Below, in pieces: positions 55,875-63,751 of a DNA stretch of 63,751 nt. The stretch spans positions 262,551-326,301 of the forward strand of contig NZ_MCUW01000089.1 of assembly GCF_002873335.1 (NCBI RefSeq). The letters are read 5' to 3'. The stretch is from Vibrio sp. 10N.286.49.B1 (GTDB taxonomy: Bacteria > Pseudomonadota > Gammaproteobacteria > Enterobacterales > Vibrionaceae). Both the position numbers and the translations under genes were made by a program. The notes under the pieces are model-generated. The model saw only the letters and a list, made by a program, of their open reading frames with translations. It made no database searches and was not told the origin of the DNA. The number at the start of each line of letters is the position of its first letter. The stretch's first letter is position 1.

Positions 55875-57199
55875 CTTATAAAGGACACACACCTCATACC
55901 AGATCTTATAATTGATCTTATAAAGGACACACACCTAAAAAAGAAATCAAAAGCACTCCCGTATTCAAAGTAGCAATTAACTGCATACTTTTGCTTTCTT
56001 CAATCTATTTTGGTGAAGTTGTCTAGTTTCTTAAGGGACGTTACTTACGTTTAGGCATTGGGCGAACGACAATATCCAGAATTTTCACTGGCCTATGGGT
56101 AGGAGCGGCGGGGAAAGTGGTGCTTACTCTAGTTGATAGATGTGCATCCTTCTCTTTCTTAAGGCAGCCTTAGCTTGAACTGTATGAACGTGACACCCAA
56201 CCGCTGTCGAACGTGTTTTTTCTAATCCAGTACATACCATTAGCCAACTCTTCTGATTGAAATTTAAACGCGCCAAAATAGCAGATTGATTGGCATCCAT
56301 ACTGGCTTTTCCTTCGCGAAATAGACGTGCAGTCCAGTCTACTAACTCAATGTAATCGATGAGCCGAAACGGAATACCATCTAGCATTTCATTCGTCGGA
56401 TTTCCGATAAAAGGGTGTAAACATGGGGCTGTTGCTAAATTTTTACCCAGCGCATCGATTCTGGCTTTTATGGAAGTAAACTCCGATGTTTCAGGGGTTG
56501 TGGCAATACCGGCTCGAATGGGATTCAAGTCGACATACGCCATTGCGGCAGCAAGGGCTTTTTCATCAAGCAACGCTTGGCTTTTGAAGCGGCTTTCCCA
56601 AAAGTGTCCTGTACAGTTATCTTCTCGATTCGCCCTACACGCTATATCGTAATTGAGCTCTTTCATGAACCAACTTAAGCTCCACAGCCTTTCTCGCCAC
56701 ACTTCAATGAGCTCAAGACACTTGTCTTCCTCGGCTTGATTGGTGAGCTCCTTATTTTGCCAACGCTCCATGAGTACGGGTAATTTATGTGCACGCCCCC
56801 AATGTTCGACCACTTCATGCAGTGACAATGCTAACGCTTTGTCTTTATTGATATGAAGCACCAGGTGATAGTGATTACTCATGATGGCGTAGGCGCAAAC
56901 ATCGATGCAGTATACCTCCGTCAGAGCGTGAATTTTTCGCTCTATCCATTCTCTTCGATGTTCGTAGCTCGTGTTGGTGAGCGGGTCATCGCCGCACAAA
57001 AAACTGCGCCTCACACAACGTGAAACGCAGTGGTAATACGAAGTCGCATCCACGGAAATAAGCTGTTTTCTGGCTGTTGTCAAAATGAGATCCGCTATGA
57101 AGGTTTTAAATAACTTAGCAGTTCTCTTTTAATGGGATTGTTGGTGAGTCGGCGAATTGGACAAAATCAAACTAATTTCATACTTTTGGTGTGTGTCCT
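55875..57199 (-). mobile_element. RAYT/IS200-like HUH transposase element, copy 1
   Basis: About 1.3 kb. The right (3' of the gene) side has CTTATAAAGGACACACACCT at 55875 and again at 55917. The 5' side has the inverse GGTGTGTGTCCTT at 57188. The transposase lies between them. Flanking 55930-56120 is nearly identical to 63139-63330 at copy 2. The repeat pair is likely the recognition site of the transposase. Confidence 0.75.
56124..57083 (-). CDS. REP-associated tyrosine transposase (Y1_Tnp, RAYT-like)
   Basis: 319 residues. The single-strand HUH nuclease domain opens with SYYHCVSRCVRRSF near residue 16. The metal-binding His pair is in MSNHYHLVLHI near 68, and the catalytic Tyr is probably in MAYVDLNPIRAG near 181. 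The C-terminal extension of 120 residues is larger than in IS200. The start is TTG, as no ATG gives the family beginning. RAYTs act on short palindromic DNA repeats; here the GGTGTGTGTCC repeats are present at both ends. A second copy starts beyond the right window edge. Confidence 0.85.
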   Translation of the reverse strand: MTTARKQLISVDATSYYHCVSRCVRRSFLCGDDPLTNTSYEHRREWIERKIHALTEVYCIDVCAYAIMSNHYHLVLHINKDKALALSLHEVVEHWGRAHKLPVLMERWQNKELTNQAEEDKCLELIEVWRERLWSLSWFMKELNYDIACRANREDNCTGHFWESRFKSQALLDEKALAAAMAYVDLNPIRAGIATTPETSEFTSIKARIDALGKNLATAPCLHPFIGNPTNEMLDGIPFRLIDYIELVDWTARLFREGKASMDANQSAILARLNFNQKSWLMVCTGLEKTRSTAVGCHVHTVQAKAALRKRRMHIYQLE

Positions 57200-57232
57200 T
57201 TTAATCCTATTTAATCCTTCAGCCGTCTATCT

Positions 57233-57257
57233 GCAAGCGTTTTGTTTATTAACAGGG
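57233..57257 (+). repeat. 25-bp direct repeat, copy 2
   Basis: GCAAGCGTTTTGTTTATT followed by AACAGGG; one mismatch with 55148-55172, in the same orientation. It lies just beyond the 5' end of the RAYT element. Confidence 0.7.
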
Positions 57258-57339
57258 AACAATAGCCAACTGTTTTTGTTCTGTTGAAAGTGCTTGTTAT
57301 AAGCCGGTTAGTGGTGAAATGACATAACTTCCCCTGACA

Positions 57340-57437
57340 TTCCCCTAATAGCATTAGCAACAGGATATCTAAGTCCAATCAACTTTGAAAAACAAAATGT
57401 CGCTTAACCTGGTGTCCAATGTTGCTGGGGCAGATCA
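57340..57437 (+). mobile_element. IS3-family remnant (transposase C-terminus and IS end)
   Basis: The frame from about 57354 reads LATGYLSPINFEKQNVA then TAA at 57405, which is the typical end of an IS3-family orfB integrase. Directly after, CTGGTGTCCAATGTTGCTGG then GGCAGATCA looks like the IS right end. All else of the element is missing. The rest of 57084-57471 shows no gene. Confidence 0.65.
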
Positions 57438-57471
57438 AAAATATGTTGACTAAGCAACGGCTACAGAGTTG

Positions 57472-57687
57472 TTACTCTTTATCTGTTTCTTGCGTAAACT
57501 CCAGGAGGTCACCTGGTTGGCACTTAAGGTGAGTACAGAGAGCATTCAATGTCGAAAGCTTCAGCGCCTTAGCTTTACCATTTTTTAAAACAGATAAATT
57601 TTGTTCAGTGATTCCTATCAAAGCTGCAAGATCCTTAGAGCGCATCTTTCGTTTAGCTAACATAACATCGATGTTAAAAATTATCAT
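57472..57687 (-). CDS. Small XRE-family transcriptional regulator
   Basis: 71 residues, nearly all one HTH_XRE domain: MRSKDLAALIGITEQNLSVLKNGKAKALKLSTLNALCTHLKCQPGDLLEF. This tiny form (YozG-like) is commonly encoded with a DUF2975 membrane protein, as here (18 bases upstream). It is probably the second gene of a two-gene unit and may repress it. The ATG is at 57687. Confidence 0.85.
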   Translation of the reverse strand: MIIFNIDVMLAKRKMRSKDLAALIGITEQNLSVLKNGKAKALKLSTLNALCTHLKCQPGDLLEFTQETDKE

Positions 57688-57705
57688 GGTATCTGTCCTA
57701 CTGAC

Positions 57706-58230
57706 TTATATTGTTAGCTTGTTTTCTTCGTTTATTTTTGCAGCAAGCTCCATAACTCGACTGACACAAAAGACAACCAAACCGATGATAAAATTAATCA
57801 CATCACTATCCGATGGATGAATACTCACACTCCATACGCCGTTGTTATAGGTAAGCGCGATGGACAATAGTAAATCAGATACTACCGTCACTAGTGGAGA
57901 TAAAAGTAGTAAAACGCCTACTCTCTTAATGAGCTTTGCGTTCTGTACTTCAAAAATCACTTGGTTTGCATATAACCCAAAAAGCTTGGCTATAGTCCCG
58001 AATATCAGAGTAAACTGAATGACTGGCAGCATCGCGGGAATAAGCCCCCAAAGTGACCTTTCTATGCTCATAGGTGTATATACTTCTACGGGGAAAGACG
58101 CATCAACCCAACTAGGAGCAACTACCGTTGCCACAAACCATAAGAAAATACTCCCTGTAAGCGCAGTAGCGGTAACCGCGTAGATCGCTTTTCTTGTGAC
58201 TTTCGCTAACTTCGTTATTGAAGACTCCAT
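57706..58230 (-). CDS. DUF2975 membrane protein
   Basis: 174 residues with four membrane helices (about 18-40, 60-85, 100-125, 140-160). GLYANQVIFEVQNAKLIKRVGVLLL near residue 86 is the DUF2975 hallmark (usual form NPF...N...LR). The family is of unknown function, with members coupled to XRE regulators. The pair may form a membrane-sensor/regulator switch (inference). A 35-bp palindrome lies about 140 bases upstream. Confidence 0.85.
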   Translation of the reverse strand: MESSITKLAKVTRKAIYAVTATALTGSIFLWFVATVVAPSWVDASFPVEVYTPMSIERSLWGLIPAMLPVIQFTLIFGTIAKLFGLYANQVIFEVQNAKLIKRVGVLLLLSPLVTVVSDLLLSIALTYNNGVWSVSIHPSDSDVINFIIGLVVFCVSRVMELAAKINEENKLTI

Positions 58231-58333
58231 TGACTAGGACCCTGTGTGAAAACTACTGATATAAAACTGTGACGGAAGTAACTATACAATCAACTTTAAA
58301 CTAAGACAAACGCACAGGATGATGCTCCTTTAC

Positions 58334-58353
58334 TTGCAGCACAAAAGCTGCAA
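58334..58353. repeat. Short hairpin TTGCAGC/GCTGCAA
   Basis: Seven-base arms around ACAAAA, 16 bases left of the 35-bp palindrome. It lies upstream of the DUF2975 gene. Confidence 0.5.
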
Positions 58354-58369
58354 ACTTACACCTCTTGAT

Positions 58370-58404
58370 ATGGTAATCTTAATTTTCAAAATTAAGATTA
58401 CCAT
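58370..58404. repeat. 35-bp near-perfect palindrome
   Basis: The arm ATGGTAATCTTAATTTT is followed by a single C and then its exact complement, 17 bases each side. There is no T run and no flanking gene end. The rest of 58231-58938 is AT-rich with no recognisable gene. Confidence 0.85.
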
Positions 58405-58938
58405 CGTAACACCTCTCTCAAACCTTCTCCTACACAGATCATTATTCCATTCAAGCAGCTTATATTTCGTCGCGAAATAGGTCGTCACAAACACCGTCTT
58501 TTTATATCAACTCTAAAAACTTAGCCCTTTTAAGACAGAGAGATAACTAACTTTGGCGTTGCATAAATCATTGCTAGCTTACTGATTATTCAAAACATAA
58601 CTAATTCAGCTCAGAAGGTGAAGAGCGAGTACTTGATCTATGTAATCGCACTATAAAACCCAAAGCTAATAGCAGCCATTAAGATAAATAGTTATTGCAA
58701 TACGATAATTACTTGCCTAAAGTCTTTCACTTCTGGGGCCACTAGTCATTCTTAGTGTTAGTGAACCCAGAGACGGGTCAAGAGACATCGATGTTACGAA
58801 TAGCCGATTAACAAAGGAAATTTGCAAGTTAAAACGGCGGTTCATCAGAAGACAGACTTAATGACGTTAACAAGAAGAACTTGGATTACTCAGATCCAAC
58901 AACTAATCCATACATACCAAGGAGAGAATCTAAGTTCT

Positions 58939-59359
58939 ATGAAACAGCTAATTATACTAGTCACCTTTATTTTCCCTGGTTTGGTTTTTGCGAGCGAAGT
59001 AAATGACTTTGATTTGACTATCTCGAGGTGGCGTTATCACTTACAGGTTGAAGAATTGAATCAAGACAAGGAAATACTCGGCTTTCGTTATAAACAGTGT
59101 GCGGCATTTACACTGGTAAGCAGTTATGAATATAGAGCTTATGGTACTGGCTGGTATACACAATGAGCTATTAATGACTACATAAACCTTGGTGTCCAAA
59201 TGGGAAGAATGACTGACTCTACCAAAAAGAAAATATCATACAATTTACGGGTATAACGCCTTATTTTCTCCCGCCGTAACCCTTCACTATAAGCATTTAG
59301 GTACCGAGTTTTCACTGTTCAACGATGTATTAGTATTTTCAGCAAAATTGATGATATGA
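58939..59359 (+). pseudogene. Broken exported protein (stop plus frameshift)
   Basis: The start MKQLIILVTFIFPGLVFA is a signal peptide, and the next 56 residues (ISRWRYHLQVEELNQDKEI, then FRYKQCAAF) look beta-rich. TGA at 59164-59166 interrupts the frame. The same frame goes on for about 20 codons, and after a one-base shift near 59230 another frame gives YGYNALFSPAVTLHYKHLG then TEFSLFNDVLVFSAKL and ends at 59359. A small barrel or secreted protein of about 135 residues is implied. A functional short version is possible but unlikely. Confidence 0.55.
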
Positions 59360-59398
59360 CGACAAAAAACTCTTATTACTCAATAAAGAGAAATAATA

Positions 59399-59971
59399 AT
59401 GAAATTAAAGATGAAAAATGGATTAATCCTTGTCGCAGTAGTTGCTTCAGGAGCAGCACTAGCAGATGAACAAGGACATTCAGACCAATTTTCTGGTTTA
59501 CATGTGGAATTACTTAAGACGGGTTACACCGCAAAACATGAGCTTGAAAATGGTGTAACTGCGGACACATTATATGGATGGGGTGTCCAGGCTGGGTACG
59601 AACTAAATGGTTATCATGACTTTGTTGCATCAATTTCCCGCCAAGATGGAGAACTCAACGATGACACTAATAGTGATATTCGTTTAGGTGGGAATGCCTA
59701 TAAACTAGCCTGGAACTCAGGTTACACGTTCGACGTATTGCCGCGCGTTTTGTCTATCAAGCCTTATGGCATTTTAGGTTGGACTTGGTTAGATGGGTCG
59801 GCAACGGATGACGACGAAGCGTTTTCGCAAAAGGAGAGTTCATATACATATGGTATTGGCCTCAAAGCGAATATTCTCGAGGACTTTACTGTTGGAGCAG
59901 AATGGACGCGAGGTGAGTTCTACGGGTCAGATATGGATACCGTGTCTCTAATGGCTGGCATTAAGTTTTGA
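59399..59971 (+). CDS. Outer-membrane beta-barrel protein, paralog A
   Basis: 190 residues. The signal peptide is residues 1-22 (AALA/DEQ). Alternating strands rich in Gly and aromatic residues follow, with LYGWGVQAGYELNGYHDFVASISRQDG near residue 60, SIKPYGILGWTWLDGSA near 118 and a final Phe (MAGIKF). It resembles an 8-strand OmpA/OmpX- or Ail-type barrel. It ends one base before paralog B, so the two are co-transcribed. Function unknown; possibly surface adhesion or envelope stability. Confidence 0.72.
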   Translation: MKLKMKNGLILVAVVASGAALADEQGHSDQFSGLHVELLKTGYTAKHELENGVTADTLYGWGVQAGYELNGYHDFVASISRQDGELNDDTNSDIRLGGNAYKLAWNSGYTFDVLPRVLSIKPYGILGWTWLDGSATDDDEAFSQKESSYTYGIGLKANILEDFTVGAEWTRGEFYGSDMDTVSLMAGIKF

Positions 59972-59972
59972 C

Positions 59973-60509
59973 ATGAGAAAACTAACCTTTTTTTCGCTCA
60001 TAGTGGCCCTGCCGTGCCTAGCTATCAATGATGACCCTGACCAATATACAGGGTTCAATATTGAGCTTCTCAAAATAGGAACAGTTACCAGTCAAGAGCT
60101 ACACAACTATGATCACCAAGCAAAACCTAGCTTTGGTTGGGGCGCGAGGCTTGGCTATGAATGGGACGGCTATAGCGCAATTCGATATTCAGTTTCCAAA
60201 GTCGATAATGACATCGACGGTCTCGATTTCAAACGGTATGGCACTGACTATCAAGTTGATTGGGCACTTGGCAAAACCTTTGACATTTTTACAAACAAGC
60301 TCTCCTTCAAACCATATGGATTTATTGGCTGGCACTGGGGAAAGACTGAAAAACTGAATGAAGTTAATAAGTACTCTGCTTGCTCCTATGGATTAGGTAT
60401 TCGCTTCAACGTCTTTGAAGAAATCATACTAGGTGCAGAGTGGAATAAAACAAAAGTAGCTGGTGAAAAACTAGACTCAATCCTTATCTCTGCTGGCTTT
60501 AAATTTTAA
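59973..60509 (+). CDS. Outer-membrane beta-barrel protein, paralog B
   Basis: 178 residues. A short signal peptide is followed by DDPDQYTGFNIELLKIG, and the core FGWGARLGYEWDGYSAIRYSVS and LSFKPYGFIGWHWG mirror paralog A strand for strand, as does the C-terminal Phe (ISAGFKF). A shared IELLK or VELLK segment at the mature N-terminus links them. A tandem duplication with divergence is clear. It is followed 11 bases later by a lipoprotein gene. Confidence 0.72.
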   Translation: MRKLTFFSLIVALPCLAINDDPDQYTGFNIELLKIGTVTSQELHNYDHQAKPSFGWGARLGYEWDGYSAIRYSVSKVDNDIDGLDFKRYGTDYQVDWALGKTFDIFTNKLSFKPYGFIGWHWGKTEKLNEVNKYSACSYGLGIRFNVFEEIILGAEWNKTKVAGEKLDSILISAGFKF

Positions 60510-60520
60510 GGAACATATCA

Positions 60521-60895
60521 ATGAGAAAACTATACTTAGTCGCTGCAGTTACCGCTCTAACTCTAACTGGGTGCGTGGCACCTATCTCAGCCAATTATGA
60601 TTTGGCAACCCCGACGCCCGGTGCGGTAAAAGCAGGATTGTATGTTGACAAAGACTACAACGAAATATTTGTATCCCAAAACGGTCAAGGGTACTACTGC
60701 CAACCCAACATGAACAACCTTAGAAAGCTCAAGTATACTTATATCGAAGGCACTGTATATGCTGTGGGTCAGTCAAATCGAGCACTACCAATAAAACAAG
60801 GAATTCAAGAAGTCACATTTGGTGGTAACGAATTTACCAGAGTTCACAAAGCCTCTATCATTTGTAAAACTCTGGCTTCCGAGAACGGCTATTAG
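60521..60895 (+). CDS. Small lipoprotein of unknown function
   Basis: 124 residues. The signal ends LTLTGC, with the lipid Cys near residue 18. The mature part has two more Cys residues (YYCQPN and IICKT), which could bond. I recognise no domain. It is the third gene of the barrel-protein unit with an 11-base gap, and a terminator follows. It could assist or anchor the two barrel proteins (inference). Confidence 0.7.
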   Translation: MRKLYLVAAVTALTLTGCVAPISANYDLATPTPGAVKAGLYVDKDYNEIFVSQNGQGYYCQPNMNNLRKLKYTYIEGTVYAVGQSNRALPIKQGIQEVTFGGNEFTRVHKASIICKTLASENGY

Positions 60896-60912
60896 AATAG
60901 GTTGTTTTTACC

Positions 60913-60941
60913 AAAGTGATACTCCCTAGAGTATCACTTTT
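60913..60941 (+). terminator. Terminator of the barrel/lipoprotein unit
   Basis: AAAGTGATACTC and GAGTATCACTTT form a perfect 12-base stem with loop CCTA, followed by TTA. It lies 18 bases after the lipoprotein stop. Confidence 0.75.
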
Positions 60942-61010
60942 ACTTCGATTTAAACGTGAACTAATCTTCTAAATATCCAAAGTTTAAATATAAATGTGAC
61001 CGAGCCTATC

Positions 61011-63038
61011 ATGAATATTAACCTCAGAGCCGTGGCGTTATCGATATCAATCGCTTCCCTAAACTCCTTTGCCCAACAAAGCATTTCTTACGGTGAACAA
61101 AACATAGTGCTTAGTGAGGAAGTCGCCCCCGGTGATGACTTCAACATGTACGTAAATAAAGCTTGGGAGTCTAACGCTGAGATACCTGCTGGCTATCCAT
61201 TTCGAAACGCTTTTGTTGACGTACACCTGCGAACGCAAGCGGACTTACGCTCAATCATCTCAAGACTAACATCAAGAGAGCTCTCATCGTTAAAACATGA
61301 CGAACGTAATATTGTAGTGCTTTATAACAGCTACTTGGACACCAACAAGATTGAAAAGTTAGGGCTTAGCCCCCTCAAAAGCGTGTTAGAAGATATTGAA
61401 ACTATCACTACAAAAGAAGAAGCTACGGCGTTTATGGCTAAAGTGAGTGTGGGGTCGTTCTTAGATTTGATGGTCTCGCAAGATGAGCGGAAGCCCACAG
61501 TAAACCGCTTACACGTTTCTCAAGGTGGACTGTCTATGACTCGTGCCTATTATATAGACAAGGGCGAAAAGATGGACAACGTACGCAACGAATATCTCTC
61601 GTATATCGCAAGAACCTTTGAAGCTCTTGGGTATAAAGATGCAGCGCAAAGAGCGCTACAAGTTTTTGAACTCGAGACTATCTTGGCGCAAGGGTACTGG
61701 TCTAACGCAGAAATGAGAAATGTTGAGAACACCTATAAGCTCGTTTCTCAGAAACAGCTAGTCGATTTGGCTCCAGGGTTTCCATGGTTGTTGTTCTTTG
61801 ATGAGTTAGGCATTGCCGAGAGCGAGCGCGACAAAATCATTCTAATGACGGACACGGCCATTGAACATGTTGCGAAAACATTCGAGGGTGCTGACATCCC
61901 TACGCTGAGGTCTTATCTGGAGTTTCACTACGTGCAATCCTATGCCAGATTTTTGCCAGTTAAGCTTGCCATCAATTACTTCAATTTTCATAGTGGTGTA
62001 TTGGCTGGTGTTTCTAAAGACAAATCCAGACAGGAAAAAGCACTGCGTTTCATTGATGAGTTTTACGGAGAGCAGCTCGGAAAAATGTACGTTGCAGAGT
62101 ATTTTCCAGAACAGAACAAAGCCGAAATGACTAAGCTGATTCAATACTTGGAGTTAGCATTCAGACGCCGCTTTGAGCAAAATCTTTGGATGGATGATGC
62201 AACGAAAGAAGAGGCTATCAACAAACTCGATAAATTCACCGTTAAAATTGGCTATCCTGGCCAATGGCATAACACCTCCGATATCACATTTTTACCCGGC
62301 AGCCTAATGAAAAACGTGGAGATGGCGCGAAAAAAAGCTGTGAAAAAGCAAATAGCGATGATCGGCCAGCCAGTCGCTTCTTGGGAGTGGGATATGCTGC
62401 CACAAACAGTTAATGCATACTACACTCCTACAGCAAACGAGATAGTCTTCCCTGCTGCTATATTACAACCTCCATTTTACTCTCCTGACGTAGACATGGC
62501 TTATAATTTTGGAGCTATTGGAGCCGTCATTGGACATGAGATTGGACATGGGTTTGATGACCAAGGACGAATGTTCGATGGCTATGGTGTAATGCGCGAT
62601 TGGTGGACGCGGACAGCTAGTAAAAAATATAAGACCAAAACCACGCAACTGGTCAAACAGTACAGTGAGTATGAGTTCGATGGTCTCAAAGTCAATGGTC
62701 AATTGACCCTAGGTGAAAACCTTGGCGATTTAGGCGGTGTCACAATAGCGCTAGAGGCATATAAACAGTTTTGCAAAGATAACTATAAAGGCGGGAAAGC
62801 ACCAGTCATTGCTGGTACTACTGGTGAACAGCGCTTCTTTTTGGCATGGGCCCAAGTATGGCGTGAAAAAGCAACGACAGAAGCATTACGAGCTAGAATT
62901 TTGAGCGATCCACATGCCCCGAACCAGTTTCGTATTAATGGGATAGTAAGAAACATCGATGCTTGGTACGACGCCTTCCATATTGATGAATCGAGCATCC
63001 TCTACCTACCGCCGGAGCAAAGAGTAAGAATCTGGTAG
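61011..63038 (+). CDS. M13 family (neprilysin-like) zinc metallopeptidase, exported
   Basis: 675 residues. The signal peptide is MNINLRAVALSISIASLNSFA. APGDDFNMYVNKAWESN near residue 38 is the M13 N-terminal motif. The catalytic HExxH is VIGHEIGHGFDDQGR near 505, the substrate-side motif VNAYYTPTANEIVFPAAIL is near 465, and the third zinc ligand Glu is in LGENLGDLGGV near 568. It degrades peptides in the periplasm. The ATG at 61011 is better than the GTG five codons before, because the signal peptide starts there. It is monocistronic after a terminator. Confidence 0.93.
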   Translation: MNINLRAVALSISIASLNSFAQQSISYGEQNIVLSEEVAPGDDFNMYVNKAWESNAEIPAGYPFRNAFVDVHLRTQADLRSIISRLTSRELSSLKHDERNIVVLYNSYLDTNKIEKLGLSPLKSVLEDIETITTKEEATAFMAKVSVGSFLDLMVSQDERKPTVNRLHVSQGGLSMTRAYYIDKGEKMDNVRNEYLSYIARTFEALGYKDAAQRALQVFELETILAQGYWSNAEMRNVENTYKLVSQKQLVDLAPGFPWLLFFDELGIAESERDKIILMTDTAIEHVAKTFEGADIPTLRSYLEFHYVQSYARFLPVKLAINYFNFHSGVLAGVSKDKSRQEKALRFIDEFYGEQLGKMYVAEYFPEQNKAEMTKLIQYLELAFRRRFEQNLWMDDATKEEAINKLDKFTVKIGYPGQWHNTSDITFLPGSLMKNVEMARKKAVKKQIAMIGQPVASWEWDMLPQTVNAYYTPTANEIVFPAAILQPPFYSPDVDMAYNFGAIGAVIGHEIGHGFDDQGRMFDGYGVMRDWWTRTASKKYKTKTTQLVKQYSEYEFDGLKVNGQLTLGENLGDLGGVTIALEAYKQFCKDNYKGGKAPVIAGTTGEQRFFLAWAQVWREKATTEALRARILSDPHAPNQFRINGIVRNIDAWYDAFHIDESSILYLPPEQRVRIW

Positions 63039-63104
63039 TTTGTGATCTTTATTGTTCTACACGGATGCGCAGCGTGCTTTAGGTCTCCATTTGGTGACGT
63101 TTTT

Positions 63105-63751
63105 CTTATAAAGGACACACACCTTCTTATAAAGGACACACACCTAAAAAAGAAATCTAAAGCACTCCCGTATTCAAAGTAGCAATTAACTGCATACTGT
63201 AACTTTCTTCAATCTATTTTGGTGAACTGTCTGGTTTCTTAAAAGGCATTACTTACGTTTAGGCATTGGGCGAACAACAGTATCCAGCATTTCCACTGGC
63301 CTATGGGCAGGTGCGGCGGTGAAAGTGGTGCTTACTCTAGTTGATAGATGTGCATCCTTCTCTTATTTAAGGCAGCCTTAGCTTGGACCATATGAACGTG
63401 ACATCCAACCGCTGTCGAACGTGCTTTTTCTAATGCAGTGCATACCGTTAGCCAACTCTTCTGATTGAAATTTAAACGCGCCAAGATAGCGGGTTGATTA
63501 ATATCCATACTGGCTTTGTCTTCGCGAAATAGACGTGCAGTCCAGTCTACTAACTCAATGTAGTCGATGAGCCGAAACGGAATGCCATCTAGCATTTCAT
63601 TCGTCGGATTACCGATAAAAGGGTGTAAACATGGCGCTGTGGCTAAATTGTTACCCAACGCATCGATTCTGGCTTTTATCGAGGTAAACACCGATGTTTC
63701 AGGGGTTTTGGCAATACCAGCTCGAATGGCATTCAAGTCGACATACGCCAT
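63105..63751 (-). mobile_element. RAYT element, copy 2 (right part outside the window)
   Basis: CTTATAAAGGACACACACCT repeats stand at 63105 and 63126, in direct tandem, then sequence nearly identical to copy 1 up to the window end. The order and orientation are the same as in copy 1. The tandem unit here is shorter by the 22 bases that separate the two repeats in copy 1. Confidence 0.75.
63332..63751 (-). CDS. RAYT-like transposase, copy 2 (partial)
   Basis: 139 residues of the C-terminal part; the N-terminal HUH region lies beyond the window edge. It matches copy 1 almost residue for residue: MAYVDLNAIRAGI, then AKTPETSVFTSIKARIDALG and the same ending KRRMHIYQLE. Differences are scattered (for example KARSTAV against KTRSTAV), so the copies are not recent identical duplicates. 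Confidence 0.85.
   Translation of the reverse strand: MAYVDLNAIRAGIAKTPETSVFTSIKARIDALGNNLATAPCLHPFIGNPTNEMLDGIPFRLIDYIELVDWTARLFREDKASMDINQPAILARLNFNQKSWLTVCTALEKARSTAVGCHVHMVQAKAALNKRRMHIYQLE

Overview
The window looks like chromosome from a marine gammaproteobacterium of the Vibrio type. The grounds are moderate GC, KatG and EutBC close to Vibrio forms, an alginate and uronate degradation island, an ethanolamine module without microcompartment genes, and short intergenic repeats resembling those of vibrios. The genus is inferred from protein and repeat character; no rRNA or other marker gene is present. No tRNA, rRNA, CRISPR array or prophage was seen.

Layout. (1) 0.4-8.3 kb: unrelated single genes (outer-membrane barrel, AAC(3)-type acetyltransferase, two transporters, YdjM-like membrane protein, kinase-fold protein, PhyH-type dioxygenase). 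(2) 8.4-14.3 kb: a divergent sugar locus. On the minus strand are a SorC-type regulator and a HAD phosphatase. On the plus strand is an operon of PTS IIA-IIC-IIB, a YjbQ protein, a ribulose-phosphate-epimerase-like protein and an HxlB-like SIS isomerase. Near-identical palindromes lie at both ends of the shared promoter region. This is the best candidate for an undescribed catabolic system. (3) 14.6-27 kb: a VOC protein, a pair of intergenic repeats, a deletion scar joining two broken genes, an Att-type ABC/lipocalin operon, an MFS pump with its LysR regulator, and katG.

(4) 27.2-46.5 kb: a uronate/polysaccharide island, almost entirely on the minus strand. It holds a secreted PL7 alginate lyase with a CBM32-like domain, GH88 unsaturated glucuronyl hydrolase, a TauE/SafE exporter, a Ugp-like ABC system with a glycerophosphodiesterase, an RpiR regulator, a cytoplasmic heparinase II/III-type lyase, UxaC, an SSS symporter, an RpiB-fold isomerase (DhuI-like), KdgF, YgjV and KduD. 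Together these would import unsaturated oligo-uronides, release 4-deoxy-uronates, linearise them (KdgF), isomerise them (DhuI) and reduce them (KduD) to 2-keto-3-deoxygluconate, while UxaC handles saturated uronates. KDG kinase and aldolase are not in the window. KdgR-like palindromes precede several of these units.

(5) 46.9-52.3 kb: eutR-like regulator, eutB, eutC and an ethanolamine permease, bracketed by 38-bp imperfect inverted repeats and next to an AraC-family remnant. (6) 52.5-63.75 kb: a mosaic end. It has a lipoprotein, a Tat-type dienelactone hydrolase, a PhzF remnant, two same-orientation copies of an HUH (RAYT-like) transposase element carrying repeats of AAGGACACACACC, an IS3-family tail, an XRE/DUF2975 pair beside a 35-bp palindrome, a broken small exported protein, two tandem paralogous barrel proteins, a lipoprotein and an M13 metallopeptidase. 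The second transposase copy runs off the window end.
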